The notes beneath the pieces are model-generated. The model saw only the letters and a list, made by a program, of their open reading frames with translations. It had not been told where the DNA came from and did no database searches. This document shows, one piece after another, positions 1 through 11,512 of a stretch of 64,000 nt of DNA (positions within the stretch are counted from its first letter, which is position 1; the number at the start of each line of letters is the position of its first letter). Both the position numbers and the translations under genes were made by a program. Where the stretch lies: contig BLAL01000271.1 in the NCBI GenBank assembly GCA_015698045.1, forward strand, positions 186,001-250,000, given 5' to 3'. This DNA comes from Rhizophagus clarus. Lineage: Eukaryota; Glomeromycota; Glomeromycetes; Glomerales; Glomeraceae.

Positions 1-629
1 ACCGCAATCTCAACAACCTCTGTGGTGGCGATATACGGAAGTAGTCAAAGTCCATAGTATATTTTTATGTAATCTTGCTTAATCGTATAAAAATATCAGA
101 ATTTTATTTTAATAATATGGCAGCACGTTATACATATAAAAGTTGTAAAAAAAAAAAAGTTTAATATTTGCGGTATTGCAGATGAGTTGCGATACCACAA
201 ATGAGTTGCGGCAATGAAGTGACGATATCAAATCAATATCGTAAATACATCTTTTTTTATCCCTGAAATTACCAATATCGTAACGATATCAAGACTATAC
301 CGATCAGATATTTTTTTAAATAAATGTTGTCACAATATCTCGGCGATAAATTGTGGGATGAAGTGACGATATCAAATCAATATCGCAAATATATCATCCT
401 TTTTTTTTGAAATTACCAACATCGTAATGATATCAAGGCTGTGCCGATTTGATATTCTTTTGAATAGATATCGTCACGATATTTTCGCAATAAATTATGG
501 TGATGAAGTAACGATATCAAATCAACATTATAACAATATCATCACAGAAATTGATACCATTATGACATGAAATTTATATCGTACCTGTATCAATTCAACA
601 TCGCTCATATTTTCAAGGTTTCTGTAAAG
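1..629 (-). mobile_element. End fragment of a CTTTACAG-family element (inverted copy of 52556-53185)
   Basis: Read on the minus strand this block starts CTTTACAGAAACC at 629 and matches 52556-53185 almost base for base, with scattered substitutions and single-base indels. It contains repeated GATATCGTNACGATAT-like palindromes and no credible ORF. The flank beyond 629 starts AA, consistent with the 2-bp duplication (AA or TA) seen at the two other copies. The rest of the element lies beyond the window edge. Confidence 0.8.
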
Positions 630-1440
630 AAGCGTTTTTTAAATCAAATGCTTAAAAGAAGCGTTTCTTTTTAACTTAAATGCTTTATTAAACATTTGAA
701 AAAAAGCGTATTTCTTTCATTTCTTTCTGATTAAATGCTTTAAAAAGTGTTTTCTTTCATTTCTTTCTGATTAAACTGCTTAAAAAAAGTGTTTCTTTCA
801 TTTCTTTCTGATTAAACCACTTAAAAAAAAGCATTTCTTTCATTTCTTTCTGATTAAACAGCTTAAAAAAGTATTTTTTAATTAAACGCCTAAAAAATGA
901 CATTTTGTTTAATTAAACGCCTAAAAAATGACATTTTGTTTAATTAAACGCCTAAAAAATGACATTTTGTTTAATTAAACGCCTAAAAAATGACATTTTG
1001 TTTAATTAAACGCTTAAAAAAAAGTGGTATTTTTTTTTAATTAAATGCTTAAAAAAAAGCATATTTTTTTTAATTAAACGCTTAGAAAAAGCACTTTTCT
1101 GATTAAACACTTAAAAAAAACTGTTTCTTTAATTAAACGCCTGGTGATAAATGTGAACGCCTTAAAATGAAACCAATAACTTTTAGGTTATAAAAAACTG
1201 TAACATTTTATCCTGAACGATGCTTAAAAATAAGGCGTTTTTTAGAAATAGTTTTATGCATTTATATTTATTTAATTTTTAATTCATTTTTTTTACATTG
1301 CTTCAGTTATTCAAGTGAAATTATAAACGCCTAAAAATAGCAGTTTTTTTAATTAAATGATTAAAAAAAGGTGTTTTTTTAAAATTAAATGCCTAAAAAA
1401 GGTGCTTTTTTTAATTTAAAAGCATAAAATATTACGAAAC
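630..1440. repeat. AT-rich tandem array with TTAAACGCCTAAAAAA motifs
   Basis: Loosely repeated units of about 30-45 bp combine a TTAAACGC or TTAAATGC core with A-runs and TTTCTTTC. Positions 880-1003 hold four identical 31-bp units. The pattern resembles the A/T palindromic interiors of the elements at 26280-27070, 34350-35100 and 38480-38950. No gene is visible. Confidence 0.8.
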
Positions 1441-1499
1441 ATATAAGAAAAACATTTTTTTTGTCACTTTGTCACTCTATTAAAAAGTAATAACATTCC

Positions 1500-1690
1500 T
1501 AACAACTCGCTTGACCTGTCTGACCTGATTAACCTGATCTGACCCATCTGACCTGAAGTATTATACAGGTCAAATGGGTCAGATCAGATCAGACGGGTTA
1601 CCTGACCTGACCCGACCTGAAAAAAATATTAGGTCAGGTCAAATGGATTATCTGACCTGACCTGACCTGTTCGGAATACTAATTCTAGCG
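1500..1690. repeat. CAGGTCAG-rich terminal block of a non-autonomous element
   Basis: The block is packed with CTGACCTGA/CAGGTCAGG copies on both strands, and its right edge reads inward as CTAGAATTAGTATTCC. The element at 26125-27236 has the same CAGGTCAGG clusters and a CTAGAATTCTG edge. I infer a related hAT-like MITE terminus. No clear target duplication was found. Confidence 0.5.
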
Positions 1691-2654
1691 TAAAATAAAA
1701 ATAAAATAATTTACCAATACAGAACTGTCGTAAATAGCATAAAATAAAATAAAATAAAATTCATCTATACATAAAATATTATTTTTTTTAATAAAAAATG
1801 GCTTAATGTGATTGGATAAGAACTACTGTCCTTTCTATTGCAAAAAAGTTTGTGTTCCTATAGTATTAATTTTAGTTTAGTATAACTTATCACTATTTTT
1901 AAATATAGATTATTTTGGTATAACATTCATAATTATCTTGATTATCTCAATTTTTTATTATGTAAACTGACTTTTATTTATAATTGAAAAATATAGCCCA
2001 TATCAAAATCTACCTGACTATAGCAAAAACTCATTTTTCATTTTCTGGGTAGTTTCTATCCTTTTTATTGCAAAGATCCTATATTTTCTATTTGTTTACA
2101 CAGGCAAGTAAAAAAAATCAATAGTAGAACGTTATTAGTTACTAGAACATTAGTGAAAAGAAGAAATACATTAGAAAAATATATTAATAAGAGTATTAAG
2201 AATAATATGATAATAGAAAAAAAAATTTCAATAAAAAATACCTTTATAAAATATTTAAAAAGAGAAAAAGTTTTTTGATAAAAAAAAAAAAATACGGAGA
2301 TAAATAAATAATTTATGCAATCACATGATCAACAAAATTATTAAATTCTATTGGTTATTTAGTAATTATTCGGTTTACATATACTAATTATACTGCAAAT
2401 TTTTATCTTTTTTTTTTATATTATAACATTTTATGATCAATTATTTGTTGATAAAGCAATACAATGTAACATGCTTCTAAGTTCTACTAACAGCCACAAA
2501 TCAGTCACCTATCGGTTACCTATCAGTTACCTATTATGTATAAGTCAACTAAAGTCATGATTGGATTTTGTACTCAACTTGTGTTAATATAATAAAATTA
2601 TTACAATATCATTGATTATATTAAATTTATCAGAGTTTTTAAGTTTAATTAAAG
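1691..2654. other. Gene-free AT-rich stretch
   Basis: No ORF, splice series or RNA gene stands out. Two fragments near 1826-1860 and 2040-2075 contain TCTATTGCAAA-like sequence resembling the ends of the 155-bp MITEs at 40971 and 49660, so a very decayed copy may be present. Confidence 0.4.
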
Positions 2655-4080
2655 ATGATTAATGATTCTTTAGTTAAAAAATTTTCAAAAACAATTTCAC
2701 AAACAAACTCAACAATTTTTTTTGGTACATTTAAGATGACAATCGTCTCAAATTCAGAAAGAAAATTCACCCATTATTTTACCTATATTAGGATATTATT
2801 ACATATTTATTCGACCCTAAAGAAAACTACCCAAATATTATTGATAAATAGGCTGAATAATAGTAGTTTTATTAACATTTTTATTTATAACAATATACAT
2901 ATTATAATATTATATAAAATTTAATCTAATATTTATCTATCTATATATTATTATCACTTGTTATTATTCACATTAATCTATCTGTCATTTATTCACAACC
3001 ATCATCTATACAATCAAGCATCCTAAAAAAATCCTAAATTCGCATCATATGAGAGTCAAAAGGTAATCTAATAAATTAACAATTTGTAAAAATAAAAAAT
3101 TAAAATCAATAAAAAACACATTATAAATCCATATATCCAAAAATCTTAAAGAACAAACTGCTAAAAAAAGAAAAAATAAAGAAATGTTAGAAATGTTTCT
3201 AATTAACTAAAAGTAAAAATAATCAGTTTCACAATAAGTGAAACTTACCATTTTTATTTTCATGTTCATTTGAAACCTATAATATATTTTTAATTAAAAA
3301 TGTTTAAAAAAATATAATAAGTTTTGCAACACAACTTTTGCAAAACTTACTATTTAAATTTCAAAAATCCAGTTATTAAAAAAAGTTCAAGTAAACTTTT
3401 CTTGGATCACATGAATTGTATGTTATATTACTTTAAGAAAAGTTTGAGTGAACTTTTCTTAATCACATGAATTATATGTTATATTATTTTAAGAAAAGTT
3501 TAAGCGAACTTTTCTTAGATCACATAAATTGTATTAAAGTAAACTGAAAGACCTGTCTAAAAAAAGATAACAAACAAACTATTAGAAACAGTTTATTAAA
3601 AAAAACAAGTATTTTTAAAAAAAGTTAGGTCTATACCTATTATGTGTCAAGAACCTTTTTAAATAAAACAACCTGTCATTGTTTCAAAGTCTGGAAGCAA
3701 ATAGAAATACCTAAAAAGAAGAGAAAATGAATATTAGAAATTGTTTGTTAAGTAAATAAATTTAAAAGAAAAAAAAATATTACAACAACTTATCTAAAGA
3801 TCACGTAAAAGACTGAAGTTGTCTGTTTATAAAAAAAAGAAGTGAAAGTGAACGTTAGAAATCATTTGTTAAGTAAAAAAATATATATATACAATATTAA
3901 CTTTGACTACTGAAGTCCATCATTAAAGAGCCAAAAGGTTGCATAAAAAAAGAAGAGAGGGAAAAAAAGATGAAAGAAGAAGGAAGCTAGGAAGGGAACG
4001 AAAGGAAGTAGCAGAAGGGGTGAAAGGAGAAAAAGGATGAAAGAAAAAGGAAAAATGAAGGTTAAAAGATTGAAAAAAAA
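2655..4080. mobile_element. Diverged copy of the TAGTCGAAAAAGG element
   Basis: Positions 2700-3010 align by eye with 4400-4700, including the shared stretch around GAATAATAGTAGTTTTATTAAC and the ATCTATC-rich tail. From 3540 to 3960 there are minus-strand splice-like modules with hairpins such as AAACTATTAGAAACAGTTT, followed by a purine-rich tract at 3955-4080 equivalent to 6245-6440. The left terminus is missing, so this is a decayed relative of the element at 4288-6671. The 89-codon ORF inside it is not credible as a gene. Confidence 0.5.
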
Positions 4081-4287
4081 ATTGTAATTTAATTCAACGA
4101 TTACTAATTATTATGATCAATCTATTCTTACAGTTTTCTAAACTGTAATTTTTTTTTATTTTTTTTTTTAGGTTGCCAGACTCCCAGATTTGGAATGTAA
4201 GTTGAAAGGGATGGAGAAATTTTTTTTTTAATATTAAAGAAATATTACTAATGTTTCTTTATTTTTTTAGGTTGCTGGCCTTCTTGG

Positions 4288-6671
4288 ATGAACTACTAGT
4301 CGAAAAAGGACAATTCAGCCTAAATTTGACCAGATCAAATATAAGTCGAATGACGATCTAACCTATGTCAAATTAAGGCTGATTTTTTTTGGCACATTTA
4401 AGGTGCCAATCGTCTCAAATTCGGAAAGAAAAATTTGACCTATATTAGAACATTTACATATTTATTCGACCTAAAAAAAACTATATTCGACTACTATATA
4501 TAATCTGAATATTATTGATAAATAGGTCAAACTAAAGATTTTTTAAGGCCGAATAATAGTAGTTTTATTAACATTTATTTATAGCTACATTTTATTAATA
4601 GTTACATATTATACATATAAAATTCTATCTAATATCTATCTATATATTATCATTCTCATCCGTCCATCCATCCGCCATCCATCTACAACCACTATCTATT
4701 AAGACCCATGTGGCAAAGAAACGTGTTTATAGTTCAAAGCCAGACCAATTTTCTAAAAAAAAAATGGAAAGAAAAAAAATGTTAACATTTTTTAGGTAAA
4801 AACTGAAGGCTGTTGATGGTGGCCTAAGGTATATATCTACATAGAGCTTTATGATCGCTTTTTTTGAGACTATTCTCCTATGAAACTTTATCTGGTTTCA
4901 GTGGAGCCAATTTTCCTATAAAAAGAAAAAAAAATGAATATTAGTATAATATTCGTTGAAATAATACGAAAAAATTAAAAAATATTTTTACCTGCAGGTA
5001 TTCCATCAGAGACTTGAGAAATTATCTAAAAAAAAATGATCAATGAGTAATGATCGTTAAAATAAAAGTGAAAAAAAAATCACTTTTTTACTTACTAAAA
5101 TCCAAGTCCAAACTTTCGAGATAATCACCATTGAATCGCCTAAAAAAAAAGAAATAAAATAAAATAAACTGTTAGCAATAGTTTGTTAAAATAAAAGCGA
5201 AAAGAAAAATTTGTTTTTTTTCGTTTACCAATATCCAATCGATCCTAAGAGAAACTTGAAAACCGCCTAAAAAAAAAGAAAAAAAAAGCGAACATTAGCA
5301 ATGTTCGTTAAATTACAAAAAAAAATTATTTTTTTTTACTTTGCCGAATACTGCATCCAAATGTTTGAAAAACTGGTCATCTAAAAAAGAATAATAACGA
5401 AATGTTAATAATCATTGCGAAAAGGAACAAAAAAAGGACATTTGTCTACCGGATTACTTACTGAATTTTCACCGTCCAATTCCTCACCAAGATCCTATGT
5501 GTTCTCTATTTATATGCCAAAAATCTGAAGAACTAATCGCCTAAAAAAAAGAAAAAAAAAGAATTTAAGTATAGTTCCATTAAAGAAGGAACTAAAAAAA
5601 TTAATTAAAAAAAGACAAGAATCTCACTAAAATTCTGAGTCTAGAGGTCAATTTCCTATAAAAAGAAAGATAAACCATAAGTTTCGTTAGAAAAAAAAAA
5701 AGAAAATGATTAAAAAAAAAACAAACTTAACCGTTGAAATTCCACGTAAGGTTCAGTTTTCTAAAAGAAAGAAAAATGAAACGTAAGTTTCGTTAAGGAG
5801 TAATTAAAAGAAGCTCTTCATATCCAAAGGTCAGTCACCTAAAAAAGAAAGAAAACCGAATGTTAAGTGATGTTTCATTAAATCGAATAATACAAAAACC
5901 ACTCCCCTTTCTCCTCTCACTGAAATGCTCCAAAGAGTCGAAGAGCTGCAAAAAAAGAAACAACTCAACAAGTTACAGACGTCCAAATATCCCGAAGAGC
6001 CAACCAGTTGTCTACAAAAGAAAAAAACAAACTATTAACAAAGTTTGTTAAAAAATTAAAGAAAAATAAGTTCTCCTACCAAGTTCTAAGGAAAAGATCT
6101 GAGAGAATGCCTAAAAAAAGAAAGAAACTGAACTGTTAGAAACCGTTTGTTAAATAAAAGTAATTGGGAAAAAAAAAACTTACTTGAAGTTTTGTGTCTA
6201 AGAAGACCGAAATAACTACATAAAAATCAGACGTTTCATAAAGGTTTTTTTTTAACAGAAGGTCGAGAAAAGTGGGAAAAGAGAAAGAGGAGAAAAAGGA
6301 AAGGGAAAGGAAAAGACGAAGGGAAAGGAAAAGATGAAAGAAAGGAGAAAGATAAAGGACAGGGAAGGACAAAAGGGTGTGAAAAACGAAAGAGTGGGGA
6401 GGGCAAAGAAAAAGGGAATGGCGAAGGAAAAAAGAAAAGAGTTTCGTTAAAAGTTTAAAAAAGCATAAAGATCTTTTTTTTAAACTTTGATTATGTGATA
6501 TATGACACAAATTCACGTGACACACAACTAATATTAGATTCGACTATGATTTAACAAAGGTCGAATATATGTATAATCATTGATCATTACTAATTGTGGT
6601 CAAATAATTTTAATTTTGGTTGAATATAGACCAAATTTCATTAAGGCCAAATATTCCTTTTTCGACTAGTG
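4288..6671. mobile_element. hAT-like element with TAGTCGAAAAAGGA inverted ends and minus-strand microexons
   Basis: The ends are ACTAGTCGAAAAAGGACAA at the left and, reading in from the right, CTAGTCGAAAAAGGAATAT. TGAACT flanks both sides and the adjoining two bases differ, so the duplication is 6-8 bp and imperfect. The interior has no transposase. It has a MITE-like left part (4290-4690) and a minus-strand series of splice-bounded microexons. Copies of the same terminus occur at 7333 and 23982. The class is inferred from end structure only. Confidence 0.65.
4700..6525 (-). other. Minus-strand microexon array with pyrimidine-rich leader
   Basis: Reading the minus strand from 6525, a pyrimidine-rich leader (6245-6440) precedes a donor near 6186 (CTTCAA|GTAAGT). 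About ten modules follow. Each has C/T-rich sequence ending in AG, a segment of roughly 28-45 nt (one about 80 nt), and GTAAG/GTAAA/GTGAG. Examples sit near 6085-6115, 5630-5660, 5465-5545, 5225-5265, 5095-5140 and 4990-5025. Spacers carry palindromes such as CGAACATT-AGC-AATGTTCG whose minus-strand loop is a CTAAT/CTAAC branch point. A 129-codon ORF covers the leader but is low-complexity Phe/Leu/Ser. The protein function is unknown. Confidence 0.5.
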
Positions 6672-6890
6672 AACTGGACTTGAGAAATGTAAGTTAAAAA
6701 AGGTGGAATTTTTTTTTAATATTAAAGAAATGTTACTAACAATTCTTTCTTTATTTTTTTCAGATTGCTGGACTCCTTGAATAAACTAGACTTGAAATGT
6801 AAGGAGGAAGGGAGGGATATTTTTTGAATATTAAAGAAACAGTTTTAACGTTTATTTATTTATTTTAGGTTGCAGTTTCTATTATTCCTT

Positions 6891-7332
6891 TTGATCTTAA
6901 GGGTAGAGTGTATCTACGCCACAACATATATATGATTTTAGACTAAAAAATGTAGATCATTACGTGATCCAAAACGAGCAAAATTTATGATTTCTCGCAA
7001 ACTACCATATGAATTTTGTTAAATACACATTTAAAAAGAGTATAAACATGCGCTTCATTTATTTATTAAAGTGTTTAACCATTTGCTATTAGTCTTTTTG
7101 AATGTATTTAGACTTTTAAAATCAAATATGACTAATAATAAAAAAATAAAATGGTATTAATAAAAAATTTTATTTAAATAAGTAAATGCACAATGATTTT
7201 TTGACATAAATATTCTTTTTTATTATACTATTAACTTGTAAGGTTTCATAAGTTTAAAGTTAATTTGAAGATATGTTCTCTAGGTGATTCGCAACTTACC
7301 ATAGGAGATTCGCAACTTAATGACGACTTCCA
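6891..7332. other. Short gene-free spacer
   Basis: Nothing coding or structured stands out between the end of the microexon array and the next TAGTCGAAAAAGG terminus. Confidence 0.4.
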
Positions 7333-7560
7333 CTAGTCGAAAAAGGAATATTCGGCCTCAAAAAATCTGGTCTAGATTTGGCCAATTTTTAAAAAAATCG
7401 ACCTAAATTAGTAATGATATGCAATTCAATCTATATTCGACTCTGATTCGATCCAGCCAAATGATGGTCAAATTACATATAATAAAAATTAAACTATGTT
7501 CGGCCTCACATGAATAATGGCCGAATTGTATTCACTTTTCTATATTAAATAATGGTTATA
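7333..7560. mobile_element. Terminal fragment of the TAGTCGAAAAAGG element
   Basis: The block begins CACTAGTCGAAAAAGGAATA and continues with TTCGGCCT, TTCGACTCTG and TTCGGCCTCAC motifs. It matches the reverse complement of 6540-6670. No opposite end is recognised before the CACTA-like gene. Confidence 0.6.
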
Positions 7561-7820
7561 ATATATTTACTATATTAATATTATTAAGTATAATAAAAAA
7601 CAATGATACAATATTTGTTAAAAAATGTTTAAACAATTCGGACTAGTATAAATGTTATATTAAATCAACGCAAATGGAACTTTCTATTTATAGGAATAAC
7701 GGCTAAATATTCTTTGGCATTAGATCGATCTGATTTTTTGTATTTTACAGGTATAAACTGACCTAAAATGTTGTGTATTGGGATTATATTGTCTCTACTG
7801 CTCAAATAGAAACTATCTTC

Positions 7821-10800
7821 CTATAATTTGACGTTACAAGTTTTGACATCATCATCAATACTGAAATGAAATCGGGATGTCAAATTTGCCGGTTTGTACC
7901 ATTTGATATAAGCCAATTTGTGTGTCAAATTATGGGAGGATAAATAAACGCTATGTTCGAAAAAAAAATGGATTTGACCTGGGTAAGTATCGACGCTATT
8001 CCCATCACGATTAATAAATTTAGCTAAGACAAATGAGCTCTTAATATGTCGTGTTGCAGCAGCAGATCCAAAAATTTCTGCACCGATTTGACATCTTCCA
8101 TATCGATTCGCTTTGTTGATAACGATCGTTGAATTGGGTAAATTTTCCATGAACGGTTTTCTGAATATAGAATCTACGTATGTATCCTTATAATATTCAA
8201 TAAGTAAATCGTAGATTTGTTCATCAAGACAAATATCTTCAGATCACGGTGCTAAAAATATACCCAGAAATTCCTCGCAACCAGTAATTGGTGATTCCAA
8301 TATATTTCTGGAATTCATCAAAAATTGATACATTTCATTTGTTGGAAATTCAGAAAGAGAACTGACAGAAGGTCGTTTATTGAGTAATTCGATGCCGATT
8401 ACTTCTGAACTTGAGCTGATAATATCATTTATTTGTGTTTCGATCATCAATCGACGCATTATTTCAGGTTCAATTTGGCGGTGGCTATTAGGCAACGATC
8501 CTAATAAATATTTTATTATTAATCTTTGCTTAATGGAATAATATAATTCGAAAAATCGACACAGCAAATGAATTTAAATTTGAATTACCTAATACGCCAT
8601 TCATTCGTTCAAAGCTAAAGCACCAGAACGAATACAGGGATCCGTAATCGTAAGAGCACTCACATAGATGTAATGATAGGTGGAGGTTTGGCGTTATTTT
8701 TCCTTCGCCATAATGCTCTTCGATCAATTTAATTATCTTTACTAAAAGTTCATGGGCTTCTTTCATATCGTTAATCTCCACAATTCGTCTAATCAAAATC
8801 GTACAAACTCTTACGAAATATGTAAGAATTTTGCGATCTTTATTCAGAAGATGATTCCATAACACAACAGTGGTGTATATTAGGAAAAAGTTGCGCCATT
8901 GGTCAGCGGTAAAGTTAGAAAAACCTTCACCGCAATGGATTTTACCAGGAATTCGTTCCAAATCTGATGGTAGCTTAAATTCGCTCATTTTCTTTTGAAT
9001 TAATTGAAGAGCTTTTTCTGTTAATACATCTTCATCGATCCATATTCATTTTGTTATCCATTTTGCGATTCCTAGAAAAAGGCAGTGCATCAGATTTATA
9101 ACAACAAACCGAATCAGATCAAAATATAAGAGTCTTAATATTTCAGACCACCTTACGCCATTCACCTTGACGAATCTCTCTCTTTCTGCGTTAGATTTGC
9201 ATCGTCACCATTCCAAAGCCTTTTGATGATGCTCTACTGGATCTTTCATGATAAATCAGTCGCTCATATCCGCCATGCCACCAAAATGCGATTATTGGCC
9301 CTTTTTTCGCATCGATAACATGATGCGAGGGCAGAGATATGCCCGCATAATTTTTGAGCTCCAGGAATATCGCACGAAGCAATTATTAATGCAGCTCGAA
9401 TATCTTTGCCATTTGGACATTCATTAGTGCGATTAAGATTCACGCCTTCCCAAAGTGACTCTAATTCCGTTATTATTGGCGAAAGATAATGATTAATTTT
9501 ATGCAATTTAACCTCATCGGGCCTTGGTAATATGCCGAGTATAAGCACATTTTCAGGCTTAAATCGAATATCCCGAGGTAGATTGCATATTACTGCATAT
9601 ATTACACCTGTACTGTAAATCGTTCTTTCGTAAGGCTGGAACTAATCCAAATTCATCATTAATCCTAGATGAGCATCAGCCTTGTCTGATCAGAAAAAGT
9701 TATTTGACCCTTGTTCAGACGATTCCTTAAAATTTTTTCATATTTGGCCGTCATAAATATCTGATAGAACATTGTCAATTATTGAATGACGTGTCCAATG
9801 CCGCAGTAATTCTTCAAATCCTGGCCGCTTGAACATACTAGAAAGCTGCTGTTGTATACTCGAGACCGGATAAATTAATTCAGGAACAATTGATATACTA
9901 TTATTTAAAGAAATTTTCTTCCCTAAAGGAGTACGACATTGTTTTAATCTCTTTGTAGCCAAATTTGGAAATTTGACATGGCTGCATTTCATAACGGTAT
10001 TATTATCTTTTGATATTATCTCCTCTTTTTTGTATAATTTGTGGCATTTTTGGTAGGCTGCAAACTGCGTAAATCGATCAAAAAGTCCTAACTTTTTTCT
10101 TAGCATGTACAATGAATTTGGGAATGATTCGTAATTGATATTTTTACATACTTTCAATATTATTTTAATAAATTGTATTAATTCTTCAATTGCGGTATTT
10201 GGTATGTTATGACTCGACCTGAACTTCATAATCCATATCAAAATCCCTTTAATTAATTCATCTGTTGGTAATTCTGAAATATCTGGTGTGTCTGAAATAT
10301 CCGGTATGTCGAACATAAGATGAGAGTAATTCTCAAAATTATCTGAAAAATCGTTATCTTCATCATTAGGAGAATCTTCTTGTGTCGAAGATTCACTAGT
10401 GTAGATATCATCCGTGTTATATTCAGCTGGCACATTATAAGAGGAATCTTCAGCGACTAGCTCAACTTCAGTGATACGACGAAATGTGCCTAGTTTTGCC
10501 CTTTTTTTGCGTGGAAGAAATATATATTTCTGTTCCTCATACGTATCATTATCAGAATGTGTATCAATAGACATTGTCGTATCTTGTGATTCTGCTAACG
10601 ATATTGTCAAATCAATCAGTTCTACTAACTCTTGAGACGATAGAGCCTTATCGCGATTTAATGGTTCCAAAGAAGTCGTTTGCTCATTCGTTTGCTCATG
10701 TTCCTCCTTCGTACACGGATCGACCATTTTCCCATTACAATGGCTGCAAAAGCACAGAACCTTCTCTCTTGATTTTCTGATCGTAAATTCAGTAGATGTT

Positions 10801-10880
10801 TGTTCAGAGGTCGATGAGCTAGGATTATTATATTCGTCTATGATATTAGCAGCAATGCGTTTTCTTCCCCCTTTTTTCAT
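7821..10880 (-). pseudogene. CACTA-like (Tnp2/Plavaka-type) transposase, decayed
   Basis: The minus strand encodes, in order, a 380-residue N-terminal part (10880-9738) with a zinc-ribbon-like C-x-C-x2-C ... C-x5-H segment and long acidic stretches; the middle catalytic part (9548-9191, with SCYRCEKRA); and a C-terminal part (9150-8589, then 8500-7821) with typical phrases such as KIHCGEGFSNFTADQWRNFF, SFWCFSFERMNGVLG and NRYGRCQIGAEIFGS. Family assignment rests on these phrases. A clean intron lies at 8501-8588 (GTAATTCA...TTATTAG) inside FERMNGVLG/SLPNS. The gene is broken by several frameshifts and stops (about 9720-9550, 9190-9000 and a TGA near 8245), so it is not functional as read. Element ends were not identified. 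Confidence 0.85.
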
Positions 10881-11512
10881 TTTTTGATAAAAGTCAGATA
10901 CGATAAAGTTGTAATATGATTTTTACGTTAAATAAAGTTATAATATACTTTGTTATATTTAATTAATAGTGATTTTTTATTAATATCAAATTTTTAGTGA
11001 TGTCAAATTTTTAGTGATATTGTGATTATATTCCGTTTTAAAATGATATTGATGATATAATTAACAAAATAGACAAATTCGAATACGAAAAATTAGACGT
11101 AAGAAGTTGAATAGAAAATTAAACGAAAACCGAAATTTAAAAAATAAAATATATACCATACCACGCACTCAATGCGATTTAACTGTTCAATTAATTGAAA
11201 GTCTAGTTTGATGCGAAAGTTTAAGTCTAATCATTAATGGCTAATGATTGAAAGTCTAATTTGATATGTTTAATATATGTTTAATTAATTAAAAGTCTAA
11301 TTTGATGCGAAAGTTTAAGTCTAATTTGATCACGCCTATTGAAAGTCTAATTTTATACAAATGTTTGTGATCGTTAATTGTTAAAAGTCTAATTTGATAG
11401 TAAAGAAATAGATATAAATAGTGGTCCAATTTCCTCGTTCCATACAAAAAAATCGCCCTTTTTTCTTTTTTAAAAAATAATAATAAAAAATAAAAATAAT
11501 TTTAAAACCATA
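10881..11512 (+). promoter_or_regulatory. Upstream region of the Thr/Pro-rich gene with repeated AAGTCTAATTTGAT motifs
   Basis: Between 11190 and 11400 the motif AAGTCTAATTTGAT (with variants such as AAGTTTAAGTCTAAT) recurs about eight times. A TATA-like element GATATAAATAG lies at 11411-11421, about 95 nt before the ATG at 11513. This arrangement suggests a promoter with upstream repeats, but the repeats could instead be subterminal repeats of the neighbouring CACTA-like element. Confidence 0.4.

Larger units (their letters stand above)
4140..6890 (+). other. Outer plus-strand microexon array, split by an insertion
   Basis: Polypyrimidine-AG sites precede short segments at about 4173, 4271, 6764 and 6870, the clearest ending in GAAAT|GTAAG-type donors. 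The segments resemble the 36-nt exon of the array at 36516-37060 (GTTGCCGGACTTCTTGAACG...). One exon starts at 4271, is interrupted after TGAACT at about 4287, and resumes at 6672 with TGAACTGGACTTGAGAAAT. Introns contain hairpins with TTACTAAC or TTACTAAT in the loop. Exon lengths are no longer uniform (25, about 37 and 35 nt), so the array is decayed. Confidence 0.55.

Noticed and set aside
880-1003. CRISPR-like array
   Set aside because: The four 31-bp units are directly contiguous with no unique spacers, and the setting is eukaryotic; it is a simple tandem repeat.
2655-2924. 89-codon ORF at 2655
   Set aside because: It lies in a repeat copy shared with 4400-4700 and 23980-24256, is not conserved in frame there, and is low-complexity.
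6136-6525. 129-codon minus ORF as a protein gene
   Set aside because: It is Phe/Leu/Ser-rich because it translates a pyrimidine tract, and it runs through a good donor site. It is kept only as leader of the microexon array.
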